Below are positions 53,401-63,510 of a stretch of DNA of 64,000 bases, piece after piece. The notes under the pieces were generated by a model. It had not been told where the DNA came from, ran no database searches, and worked only from the letters and a program-made list of their open reading frames with translations. The stretch comes from Branchiostoma floridae (lineage: Eukaryota > Chordata > Leptocardii > Amphioxiformes > Branchiostomatidae): contig NC_049980.1 in NCBI RefSeq assembly GCF_000003815.2, forward strand, positions 13,208,020 through 13,272,019, given 5' to 3'. Position numbers and translations under genes: made by a program. The stretch's first letter is position 1. Each line of letters opens with the position of its first letter.

Positions 53401-56400
53401 ACTCTTCAGTCCTGGTGAAACAGTTGAACTGTTGACGCCACACATTGTACCACAGTGTATGCTATTTTCATCCTCAGTCCAGAAACTTCGAATTCGAAGC
53501 AATGGTGAGTTCTAATTCATTTCTAATGTAGTGAGTGGCAAGATCTTTACTAGTATACTGTAAACCTGAAAGGGTTTGTGCTCTTTTGCTCTCTACTTGT
53601 ACAAAGGTGTTGCCGTTGTTTGTAATAAAAATGAGATCACTTCATCCAGTGTCCAGCTTTAAACAGAGTTTTTCTAACCTAAACATAACGATCTGAGACC
53701 AGCTAAAACTGACCTGTACGAATCGACTGCTACTAGGTGCAGATAGTAATTTTGAATCTTATCGTCTTTTTCTGTCTCGTTAATTCCTCTTTATATCTAG
53801 CTTTTATCGAGTTCAGGCTACAGTCGTTCTCTGGACATTTATAACTAATTTTGGTTTGTTGATAACTGATTCTGGCCTACTCTGATGTCGGTATTACCCA
53901 ATAAGAAGGGAGGTCTGGTAAAAGAAATTTTTAAGGTCGAACCTCTGTATACTAGCACTTGAAGTTGTATGAAACATTACAATTTACTTCTTAGAGGTCC
54001 TGAATTTTGTTTTCAGATACAAATCACTCTACAACAATTAAAACTTTCCTGAGTTCTTATCATGATGTATCACGATCGCGTGCATATACTAGCGTGTTGC
54101 ATATAGTACTGTACGTATTCCAGTAGTTAGCGGCCCTGTTTCTGAAAATAGAAGCCGTGAGTTCGATTCCGGCTGTGTCGCCCAACCGACATGCACGCTA
54201 CCGGAAAGAGTTGCGGTCCTTAGAACGGGACGTTAAGCCGCGGTCCACTGTTCATTGTACTTGTCCATGAGAGCTAGGGTAATTTCCCCGGTACCTGTAC
54301 ATAGCATCTGTCCTCTCTGTCGTGACCAGTGGAAGACTAGCTCTTCACTGAGCTAAAACTGGATCGAGATGATCACTTTCCTTTTTTCTGGAGGGATAAA
54401 TGTACAGAACTCCAGAAGTATCTCTACCTTTGCCAACACAGATTTATTTAAAGGAGAAGCATACCTAGATGGCAGTAACTTGGTGAAAGGCTGTTAGAAT
54501 CTGTAGCATGACACTAAACTTGTTGAGTTACACAGTCGCCGTACACTAAGTAAAAGAGTAATTACATCAGTGTACGTGCAACTTTCAATGAACACATTAT
54601 GCGGTCTACACAAAGTTGTTTTCTTGTATTTTTGTGACTTATGTAGCTTTGTGCGTTACGTTACCAAGTCACGTTGGGCGCAGGTTCTCGGAGGCGTAGA
54701 AAACGAAGTGTATCATACTTGTTGCGGAAAAGTAATGTCGGGAGAACGATTACTGATTGTCGAATCGGGTATGGACAAAGTTGTCTTTCAACCCCAGCAA
54801 CAAGGGAAATCTGTATGTCCTGATTTGGCCCTAGTGCAATCCGAGACTGTAAGCCAATGCCCCGTGGATCGATCATACTTAGCCTATGGAAATGTATACC
54901 ATGCCTGACATGTTGTGACCTGCAAACAGGATGCTACTATATATATGTGTGTGTGCGTGTATTTATTCCTCAACATCAGGGAATACATTGTCGACCTGAT
55001 CTTATCTGCCTTCTAGAAAAGACTTATGATGCTTCAAGAACATATATTTTTCTTTACTTTAGCTCATATCAATACGTCGAATACGATCATATGATATAAC
55101 TGGTCTTCATGCTGATATTATTCCAGATGGGGAGGCAATTCCTATTTTTTCTGGTGCTCTTGGCAATACCAGCACTGACAACGCAAAGTAAGGTCGGATT
55201 CCTATAAACTTTAAACTGCATTTTCATACTAGATTTATGAGCTTAGGTGAATAAATTGTCTCCTTTCATGTTTCTTGCTCTTGTCTTCCTCCTTCTCAAA
55301 TATTGAATAAAAAATCCTTTACTAAGTCTAATGCCACACCGTCTTAATTATATGGATGACATCTCTGGAAACCTCAAAACTAAAGCGCGCGGGCGGAAAA
55401 AAATCCAGCAAAAGTTTCTGCTGCTAAATAAACCACAGGACTAAACATCCAGTCCATTCTTTCCCAGGCTTGGGTTGTCTTATGTTCACCTCAAGTAACA
55501 CTGTAAACTTGAACAATTGTCGCCATTTCAATTATGTTTATATTGCTAGTCTTGTTTAAAGATGGAACAAGGGCGTCGCGGCCCCTTGTGCCCTTTTACC
55601 CCGGAGAGCAGATCCTCTGGCAAGCATGAAATTCTGATTGACTAGAGATGCTACAGTGTAACACGTGGCCACAGTTTTTTTTTTTTTTGTTGTTGTTGTT
55701 GTTGAGAACAGGCGAAAATCAATGCGCACGCGGATGTAATCCATAAAATCAATTCAGTGTGGCCTAGCCTTGTCAGGGTTTCATTTTAATGCCAACTGAA
55801 ATGAAATGAAATTTACTATTCTCAGTACCAAAGTGTTCCTGTTAAATGATAGCTGAAAATTGGCATCCTCCTAACGCCCGGTCCCCAACGGCATTAGCCT
55901 GTGGGGCCCTGCTATCTCATGCCCTATCAGTGGTTATTATGATTGTCGCCACAAACCAGCTGTCAACCAATCAGAGAATAGGCTTTTCTTGGGCTTTTTG
56001 TTGTCGCAAGCTGTCTCGCAAAGGCCGCTGGGAAGCTATCAGCCAATCATGTTACGTATTACATGGCTCCATCCTCCTACGCCCGATCCCCAACGGCTGA
56101 CTGCCCATATAAGGGCAAAGCTCATTAATATTTATAGGTAGGGCGCTCCCTAACTGGTCTGAGTGCACAAGGTAGCAGAGGTAAACACAAGGAGGTTTGA
56201 CACGACTTTGGTTCCTCTGCGTAGGAGAATGAAAATTGGTAGCAGCATGGACCCTGGAACGTGTTACACTTGTATTGCAGTGTGCGCTGATGGGTACCAT
56301 GAGTCTGACGGGAGGTGCTTCTATATCTCCGACGTGGAGAGAAGCTTTGGCGACGCGATAGTCGACTGTCAGAGCAGAGGTGGAGAGTTGGCTGTGATCG

Positions 56401-59400
56401 ATACCGAGGAAGACAGAGATGCAGCAATGGCAGGAGTCAATAGAGTTGTGCCGTGAGTTTCCTCATGTCTTTTTTTTTACTACTCTGGTATAAACGTAAG
56501 TGTTTAAGTATCAAGACGAAAGAAAGAAACACATGCATTGAGAAGAAATGATATAGTGCAAACATGCATTGAGTTTGTGATGTGAATTTCTCAAATCTCC
56601 TGAATTGACGACATAACAGCTACTGCAGTTGAAAAAAAAGTATCAGTCATGTACCGATCGCTATCACGTCTGTTTTATTTTACAGATACTGGATCAGCCG
56701 GGCAAGTGAAGACTTGGATTACATCAGCGATGCTGAGTTGAGGACAAAATTTACTTCTATAGCACTTAAAGTATGTTATCATGCTTCAAATTTCCGCTAG
56801 CCGACGTCGGTACATCAAACTGATTAAAACTGTGTTTCTTTTCAGGGACTTGAACTGTTACATCTGTGAAGCCCCAAGTAAGTCGGCATTTTGTTATAGG
56901 AACGAACAAAGAAGTATTGTGCGTGCATAAGTATGTATGTAATTTATGCTTTCCAGCAGTCAATAACGGTTTGTTTTCTACAGTGGAACCAACCACAGTA
57001 AGTGAAACACACATCTCGTGTTTGTCATGTTCCCAACACCGTAACCTAAAATCATTTATACCGAAGAGGTCATGTGACTGAAACAAAAAGATTGAGATGT
57101 CTTTCTTGCTGTGACCCTTGAGCGGTCATTGAGCAATCGCTGTGCCCGTTGCAACTGAGCGCTCTTTTGGCTTTGTTGCTCACCACGCTCGTTGTGAGCT
57201 CATTTGGCGCTCGCCGCGCTCGCTGGCCGCTCTCTTGGCGCTCTCTCGGACATGGACGAAGTGAGAATCGACTAATCCGGTAAAAAGCTAATATTTGGAT
57301 CAACTTTAACTTCTGAGTTTTGGGAAATATGTAGGGCATAAGTGGGGTAGACGAGCACCCTAAAAAGAGTCACACCACCNNNNNNNNNNNNNNNNNNNNN
57401 NNNNNNNNNNNNNNNNNNNNNNNNNNNNNNNNNNNNNNNNNNNNNNNNNNNNNNNNNNNNNNNNNNNNNNNNNNNNNNNCAGTGGGTATTTGAAGACGGT
57501 CAGAACCTGGCGTCGCCCGGCTACAACAACTGGAGCCCCGGCGAACCGAACGATTTTCACGGTGGCGAAGACTGCGCCGTAGTTTACGATACCGGGCACG
57601 TCTGGGTTGACGTACAGTGCAGCCTCACCAGGGGATTCGTCTGTCAGTTAGGTATGTGTTTGACACTTCACATTCCTAACACTTTAAGGTGAACTAGAAC
57701 AGCTGGATTAAAATGTCAAGGACAAGCATGAAGGTTCAGTACCATGTATTGTCATTGTTGACCCAACCAACGGTTGAGCCCTAATAACGATGCCCAGTGC
57801 ACAATCATAATTTTAAGACTATAGTCATAATTGTAAGGCTATACAGTCATTTGCAGATTTTGCTGTGTGCCAGTGAGGTTGAGTAGGTTTCACTGCTGTA
57901 TCTATAATGAATTTCTATAATTAGCAACACCGCTATTTATCAACAATTCGGTGAAGCACATTGTATCAAATTTGTCTCTTTTTGTCCTAGTTTGATGGCG
58001 CAAGATTTGGACCGATACCACGGACACCGACTGCTCTAGAGCGCATACCGTCAGTGCTTTGCCGCTCGAATCATTATCATATAAGTTATTCTAATCTAAA
58101 GTTTGACCGGCGCCTGCAGTTCCAACAAAGCCACTAGGGGGGCCAAACTCAAGGGCTATCTACCACTCAAGAATCACGACCACAGCATATCCAGAACAAG
58201 ATTTATAAAAAATAGAAGTTCCGCTGCAGTAGGAAGCCTCTAGGGAGCCATTATTGAACTTGACCTTTGTTTTCCCGTTCCCTACCCACCTACCAAATAT
58301 CACCAGGATCCATGCAAGGCTTCTCGAGTTATGCTGGTGACAGACAGACAGACAGACAGCCAGACGTACAAGCCTAAAACATAACCTTGCCATTCTGACA
58401 AAGGTAATAATAAGAATTGAAGAAATCAATGGTAGAATCTGGCTTAAAATTACAGTTTTGGAGACTTTTCCTCATTTAAAGACCGGCATGGCAAACCCAT
58501 GGACAAAGTACATAAGCCAGCCAATAATGATGTATATCTGCAAGCTCAGTTTAAATGGGGAGTCTATTTGGAAATATCAATTGAAACGATTAAAAAAAGC
58601 AATAATACTACTTCATCCAACAAGACAGAATCACATTGTATCGCTCTGTAACTGAGTGATGTCCCCTTTTCAATTAATTGACGTTTATGTTCTCATTGCT
58701 AAAGACCTTGAAGATTTATTGGGGGGGGGGGGGGGGGCGGAGCAATGGAAGAGTTGCTAAGCCACAAATATACATGATTCTTAACGACTAACTAAGATCA
58801 CCGCGCTTTTGCGAAGATGCTTATTAAATCCATGTACCTGGGCCATTTGTTGGAAATGAGGTTAACTTAAGGTCAATTTTTGCCCCCCAAAACGGAGAAA
58901 TTAAGTACTTTTTCTTTATCTACAAAGACGATGCTAATTCCAGGTTATAGTCTATGGATATCGTAAAGGTTTCTCCATAAATTTCTTTCCGCGCATATAA
59001 TGGCTGCTACTAAGGAGGCTATATAGAATGTCGTCCTTGCTACTACTCAATAGCTTATGCCATGCAGCGAAGTGTGGCGAAATGACCGGTTACCCTCAAT
59101 AATTGCGAATCTCGCTGCACTTAACAATGCAAATGTTACTCAAGAAATATAAACTGCAAGCAAAAAGAAACACTTTAGTTTCAGCTTTTCAACAGCTGCT
59201 TCATCATAGTGTTTCTTAACTATTAACATATACTTACTTAATAATATTTTCTTATCTTAAGTCGAGCTCCCGCTCGAATATTAACATGATATTTGGAAAT
59301 CAATATCTGTAATCTATAAAATCTTATAGTTATATCAACGTTGAATAGACACTGTAAAAGCATAAGAAGTATTTGAAACATATAACATCGACAATGAGTA

Positions 59401-62400
59401 ACTTAGCTGCTTCTTAGATATGATATTTTGCGCTTTAGATATAGTCATGTCTTTTATAAACCTTATATGATTTAAAATGTACAAGCCCATGTCTGGTTGC
59501 TCAAGATAAAATATAAGACCTCCCTTAAGGGAAACATTACCACCATACGAAAAAAAGGATACAATGGGAACACATTTATTGAATATAAGAAATGTTATAA
59601 GATTACACATTATTCATCAGATATATATTAATGGAGCGATTGTTAGTTAGCACCAGAGATTACTTGCTTTGTCATATTGGTTAAAGGTTACATTTGCTTG
59701 TGCGCCACAGCTTGCTGCTTTTGGGGAACTTGCTTCTATCATCAATAAAAAAGTGTAGAAATAGATGGAATGTCGCATGTCATTCTTGTGTACTGTACTA
59801 ATTGATACAAGTGTTTCAACTGATATGACATTCACATGAGGGAATGGACTACCAAGTAATAGCTTTGATACATAGCACGCAAGGACTACCCCCTTCTGGT
59901 ATTGTTGGAATATGCCACTTTAATGCATGTAGATGACAACATTTTATGCAAAAATGGCAAAACTTCTTTCAGATAAATGATGAGATGTTTTTACTTGTGA
60001 CATGTGTAAGCTAGACAATACATCTCGAAAAGCTCTTAATAGTTCATTGACATATGGAGGTTGGAGCAATTTTTGGCTAATTTCTTCTAATGTATTGTCT
60101 TCAGTGGCTCTCATATAGCAGGCACTGGACAAGAAATGGGCTAAGTCGTTCTGAGACGTTTGGCCCAACTTTCTGTCAGTGTCCATAACTAGCTATAGCA
60201 TGCTACCACGGGGGACCATTTCAACCGCAAAGTTGGCACACCCTTCATGTCAGTCTGCGGTTACCAATAGCTCTTTCACTTCCTCTCACTCTACTATATT
60301 CACTACAGACACATAATACTAGTACATACATACATACATACATACATTCACTACAGACGCATAGACAAGTACACAAATGGACACACCGAAAACAAAACCT
60401 TCGCACACAAATAATACGATAACATAGAATATGCGAAGTTGTTGAAAAATGAAATATTACCTTGAGTCACAGAAGCATAGGAGGCGTTAAACCCTCGTGA
60501 ATTAGTCACATAATCGGTCGCCATCTTTACAGTTAGGATGTAACTAAATGTCTGCATGGTTGGCGGCGTATCATTGCCACAAAACACCCCTACAAAAAAA
60601 AGAAAAAGAGACAGATGTTATGGCATGAGACTAACTCTTCGATTTGTCTTTTGGCCCTAAAATTAGAAACCCCAATAATCATGGAACTTTTAAAAGATCT
60701 CTAGTCAACTAACAGTCGGGACCCAAACCGGTCCAACAACAACAAACTGTATCAAACTGTCAAAACCTAGGACCAATGCAGACAGGGAGCGCTTCCTCTA
60801 CCGAATGGCTTGCCACTGGAACACAGTTACTAAATGAACTTGCATTTTCTCTCAGCTGTATAGTTTGTAATGTACATATTATGTTATGTATGTATGTAAT
60901 GTTGTGCATGTATTTTATGTAGACCACTGGAAGAATAGCTGGCAACATAATGTTGTTAGATAAAAGTGGATCTGAATAAAGTCAAGTCAAAGTCAAGTCA
61001 AGTCAAGTATCTGCTAAGTATGAACGCATTAAACAAATATTTGATCATTAACCCCCAAATATTAGGCGATATGAATATATAGTATTCTACTCTTGACAAA
61101 ATGGCCAAAAGCTATGATCAGCCCCAACATTTGCACCTACCTAACGACGTGAAACTCCCGTCAGGCCAATCTCCATCAAACAGCTCCACCTTGTCGTACA
61201 GGCATCGCTTTTCAGACGCAGGCTGGAGCTCAAAGTCGGTGAATGATATCTCAATTGTAAACTCTGGCGCTACCTATGACATAGATGTGAACATCAGAAT
61301 TCAGTTGAAAGGTTCAACCTACTGCTAGTGGAAAATACGATCTGAGCATGCATGGATGCATGTATCAGAATATCAACATTAACACCTGATCAATAATAGA
61401 AGAAATGATGACGAAGTTGTTGATGGTGAAGATAATTATGATGATAAACATGATGGTGATGATGATGATGATGAAGTTGATGATGATGATGACAATGATG
61501 ATGATATTGAAAGGTTAATCACCAGCTAGAAAATAATTGAGATACAGAAGCAGGGTTGGTCTGAAGTAGGGTCACCAATGAAACCCAATCACGTGACAAG
61601 GGTGTGTAAATCTTACTCACAGTTACCTCCCACTTGCACTGCATCGCTGTGTCGTACGCCAGGGGGAATCCTGGACTAGCGAACCATCCACTGGCATTTG
61701 TATATCTGCTTCCGCAGTTGAACAGCCGATTTTCTGTGTTGAAGAGCAAAGTGAGATGCATTCAGTTTTGTGATGTTGTTTTTAAAAAAGTGAATTGTTT
61801 GGACGCTCATACCAATGAGAGACGACTCACACCGAGACTGGGAGTATATTCATATTTGTTTTGACCCCACTTAACTCGCACAAATGCTCAAACATGATGA
61901 AGACTTTCAAGCACGTTTTTTTAGTCGGATGTGAAATTCGTATATGTTGGTGTGATTTGGAATACGTGTACTATCAACCTAGCATTATGGCTTACAATAT
62001 CAAGCAGCAAAAGCAGAATAGCAATGTTTTCTGATTCTATACTCTATTGTCTAGCGTTAAGGTACTCAGGGGTGGTGGCTGATGAGTTTTGGGGGTATTA
62101 AGGTGTTTCAAAAATACCATTTTGATTGATGTATGGACCTTGCTTTTCTTCTGATAGTATCTTATTGGATAAAGATAATTTATGCAAAGTAGCAAGATGT
62201 CATGATGAAACAACACATTGGCGGTCGACCTAACGAATAACTCTATACAGGTCCAGGGCTTACCATCGCAGATTGATATGTCGCAAAACTTCGACTCGAT
62301 GTCCACAAATGAATCTTTCAGAACATAGCACCGCGGTCTGTCGGAGTTGAATGGGTTCCGGCAGTAGTTTTTCTCGAGATTGTATGGGTGGATTGCACTC

Positions 62401-63510
62401 TCTATAGACGTGTTCTGTGTAGAAATCAGACGTGTTTGACACATCCATACCACAATGATCTAAGGAAAAAGGCATTGGCATATCTTTTTTGGAAAGAAAA
62501 AAAGTAATTTGTTTTCACATAAACTTATGATGCTGTAATGTCAAGTTGCAATTCTTGAATATATTTGCCGTAAAATTGTTGGCAGAAAAGCTGTTGGCAG
62601 CGATAACAACAGACCAGTACTAGTGGTTCCAATTTTGGCTCCTTAGTAGCGTAGACGGAAGTAGTGTTCGCTAGTGGTACCCACAATGGTACACATTCTT
62701 ACTTCAGGGTAGACTCAGTTTGAAACATTCTACGTACTAATGTAACTTTTAAAGAAACCAACACTGGAACCTGTGACAATAAGGCAGTGAACATATTGCA
62801 TCATGTCAATTTTCTAACTTCCCTCCCACTAGTGCAACGGTTACACTCAGTAAAGAATACAACTTACAAATGGTACTGCAGTTATCCAATCCATACACTG
62901 CTGCTCCGACTCGGTGACGCTTTTAGTTCCTCTGTAATTCTGTCCCCTGCCGTAAAAACAACCTAGAGTGCACGAAAATGGTAACAATTGGTTGTGTAGC
63001 AAAACTTACAAAACATACTCTAATCTCCAAGCAGATGCCCGGCGGCATAAGATTATCGAAGCTGGCCATGGAGTATATCCGGCCAGAGGAGGTCAGCCGC
63101 CTCGCGGTAGGCGGGAATCTGCTTGGATATTATTATCTCACTGCACTTGGGGCACCAGTGCGGCACTGCGGGGTTCGTTCAAAACGTAAGACAAATCGTT
63201 CTTTATCGCTGAAATTCGTTGGGTAATCTTTCGAACCCCGCAGTGCCGCACCGGTGCCCCAGGTGCAGTGATATACAATATTTTTCTTGAGCACGGTAAC
63301 AATCCACGGTGTACAGATCATGGCAAGGTGGAAGTTAAGCGTTGCGAAATTAACTTGCCTTGGCGTTCTTTTACATTATAGCAGTCCGCATAAGGAAACG
63401 TGTCACAAGACGGGAACTGGTGCTGTGAGAAAAAGTCTCGGAGGGCGCACTTCGGGAGAACCAGAGATTCTTGCACCTCCTCACACCACGAGTAACAAGG
63501 AGGCTTGGTT
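40750..63510 (-). CDS. Mosaic Cys-loop ligand-gated ion channel with Fz-kringle-CUB-LDLa-Fz-kringle-sushi ectodomain (5' partial)
   Basis: Nineteen exons read in one continuous frame for 1002 residues: 63359-63510, 62868-62962, 62264-62459, 61621-61733, 61141-61273, 60461-60589, 51597-51716, 50659-50837, 50079-50265, 49297-49518, 48649-48828, 47965-48080, 47615-47659, 47207-47316, 45828-45904, 45013-45230, 42250-42469, 41601-41760, 40750-41107. Numbered from the window edge: Frizzled CRD C-terminus 1-50, kringle 51-147, CUB 148-272, LDLa 273-312, full ten-Cys Frizzled CRD 313-434, kringle 435-508, sushi 509-568. The channel part is 569-1002: Cys-loop CNLDQYFFPFDNMTC, M1-M2 (TFFLPADGG, LLSMFVNLV), M3 and M4 (DRLCLIFYLGG). 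Exons of 45 and 110 bases match nicotinic receptor genes. A plasma-membrane pentameric channel is expected. The 5' end is off the right edge. Confidence 0.85.
41505..41580. repeat. (TATC)n-like simple repeat
   Basis: ATATCTATAT and ATATCAATAT alternate, then invert to ATAGATATAG, just beyond the exon ending at 41601. Confidence 0.8.
41852..41951. other. Assembly gap (100 N)
   Basis: Within the channel intron 41761-42249. No coding exon is missing by phase. Confidence 1.
42610..44474 (-). repeat. ~2 kb interspersed repeat, copy B (inverted relative to copy A)
   Basis: It lies in channel intron 42470-45012. Reverse-complemented, it matches 1676-3741 end to end: the palindromic ATATTTCAGCCATACC end, the (TTTC)n tract (here GAAA at 44355-44420), the CCAAT-containing middle and the right part ending CTTTCTAGTT. 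It has a single copy of the block that is doubled in copy A. Flanking bases differ from copy A just outside these ends, which fixes the boundaries within a few bases. Confidence 0.75.
46410..46920. repeat. Palindromic minisatellite, about 7.5 units of ~69 bp
   Basis: Each unit starts TGCTATCACATTAATTCTCC and ends with its mirror GGAGAATTAATGTGATA, a stem of about 18-20 bp around a short variable loop, followed by a G-rich spacer AAGGGGGT. Unit starts are at about 46411, 46480, 46549, 46612, 46682, 46751, 46821 and 46891 (half unit). It lies in channel intron 45905-47206. Confidence 0.95.
47820..47925. promoter_or_regulatory. Cluster of ATGCAAAT-type octamers
   Basis: TATGCAAATCT, TATGCAAATAC and TATGCAAATAC are followed by the reverse form ATTTGCATAA within about 100 bases of channel intron 47660-47964. 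These match the POU-factor octamer core, though the stretch may simply be a diverged simple repeat. Confidence 0.3.
54118..54345 (+). mobile_element. tRNA-derived SINE
   Basis: TAGTTAGCGGCC (tRNA arm-like) precedes GAGTTCGATTCCGG, a good pol III B box, at about 54158. The body continues with GGGACGTTAAGCCGCGGTCC-type sequence. The 5' part looks truncated. Boundaries are approximate. Confidence 0.6.
54570..54908 (+). other. Cysteine-containing open frame, possibly galaxin-like fragment
   Basis: A 112-codon frame with NEVYHTCCGKV and, later, YGNVYHA. In another frame just beyond comes CLTCCDLQTGC. The recurring VYxxxCC spacing recalls galaxin repeats, but only two units are visible and the reading frame changes. 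It lies between the SINE and the first coding exon of the lectin gene, on the same strand. It could be a pseudo-exon. Confidence 0.25.
55127..57995 (+). CDS. Secreted single-domain C-type lectin
   Basis: Five exons, 55127-55187, 56281-56452, 56686-56770, 57483-57651 and 57991-57995, join in phases 1, 2, 0 and 1 and give 163 residues. Residues 1-20 are a signal peptide (LFFLVLLAIPALT). The rest is one long-form CTLD: CADGYHESDGRCFYIS, GGELAVI, YWIS, then EPN (mannose-type calcium site), EDC, WVDVQC and FVCQL. The last exon carries only the stop context (G|TT TGA). The N gap 57380-57479 falls in an intron. A further upstream exon ending near 53504 (ATG|GTGAGT) may be 5'UTR. The gene lies antisense within an intron of the mosaic channel gene. 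Confidence 0.85.
55332..55764. mobile_element. Diverged Harbinger-like MITE
   Basis: The left end GCCACACCGTCTTAATTA with TATGGATGACATC and the right end CATAAAATC...GTGTGGCC are inverted matches of each other and of the element at 27590-28094. Its target duplication is unclear because the left end is worn. Confidence 0.55.
55861..56150 (+). promoter_or_regulatory. Direct-repeat block with CCAAT and TATA-like motifs
   Basis: CATCCTCCTAACGCCCG and CATCCTCCTACGCCCGA lie about 205 bases apart, each followed by CCCCAACGGC. AACCAATCAG and AGCCAATCAT precede CATATAAGG and TATTTATAGG. An ATG at 56248 downstream is in frame with the CTLD exon, so an internal promoter giving a signal-less lectin form is conceivable. 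Confidence 0.3.
57380..57479. other. Assembly gap (100 N)
   Basis: A run of N immediately before the acceptor of lectin exon 57483-57651. Confidence 1.
58100..58420. repeat. Interspersed repeat with (ACAG)n tail
   Basis: A non-coding body (AGAACAAGATTTATAA, AAGTTCCGCTGCAGTAGG, ACCAAATATCACC) ends in GTGACAGACAGACAGACAG. A body with a tetranucleotide tail resembles SINE-like or mini-elements common in marine invertebrates. Only one full copy is in this window; a similar ACAG tract is at 42110. Confidence 0.5.
59944..60186 (-). other. Unassigned 80-codon open frame
   Basis: The frame contains LAHFLSSACYMRATED and YVNELLRAFRDVL, with protein-like composition. The upstream DNA continues protein-like (NFAVEMVPRGSM) but is interrupted by an in-frame stop. 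No family was recognised. It may be a broken gene, a retrocopy or part of a mobile element. It lies in the large channel intron next to the CUB exon at 60461. Confidence 0.25.
63139..63270. mobile_element. 132 bp foldback MITE
   Basis: Arms of about 39 bases, starting CACTGCACTTGGGGCACCAG and ending in the mirror GGTGCCCCAGGTGCAGTG, enclose a loop of about 54 bases. It sits in channel intron 62963-63358. Target duplication is not obvious. Confidence 0.85.

Larger units (their letters stand above)
51717..60460. other. 8.7 kb intron of the mosaic channel gene (CUB to LDLa), host of the lectin gene
   Basis: The CUB exon ends in phase 1 (CAA G|) and the LDLa exon starts with the two remaining bases. 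The interval contains the plus-strand lectin gene, a tRNA-derived SINE, a MITE and unassigned open frames. An undetected extra in-phase exon cannot be excluded. Confidence 0.65.

Noticed and set aside
53251-53502. An 83-codon minus-strand frame with several arginines and cysteines
   Set aside because: No domain or cysteine spacing of a known family, and no splice context linking it to the mosaic channel exons. The plus strand here may be lectin 5'UTR.
56851-56879. A short exon DLNCYICEAPS as part of the lectin CTLD
   Set aside because: It has an acceptor and a GTAAGT donor, but in phase 0 it hits a stop. Skipping it joins 56770 to 57483 perfectly. It may be a relic exon.
62968-63226. Plus-strand frames overlapping the Frizzled-kringle intron
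   Set aside because: They run into the foldback MITE and have no domain.
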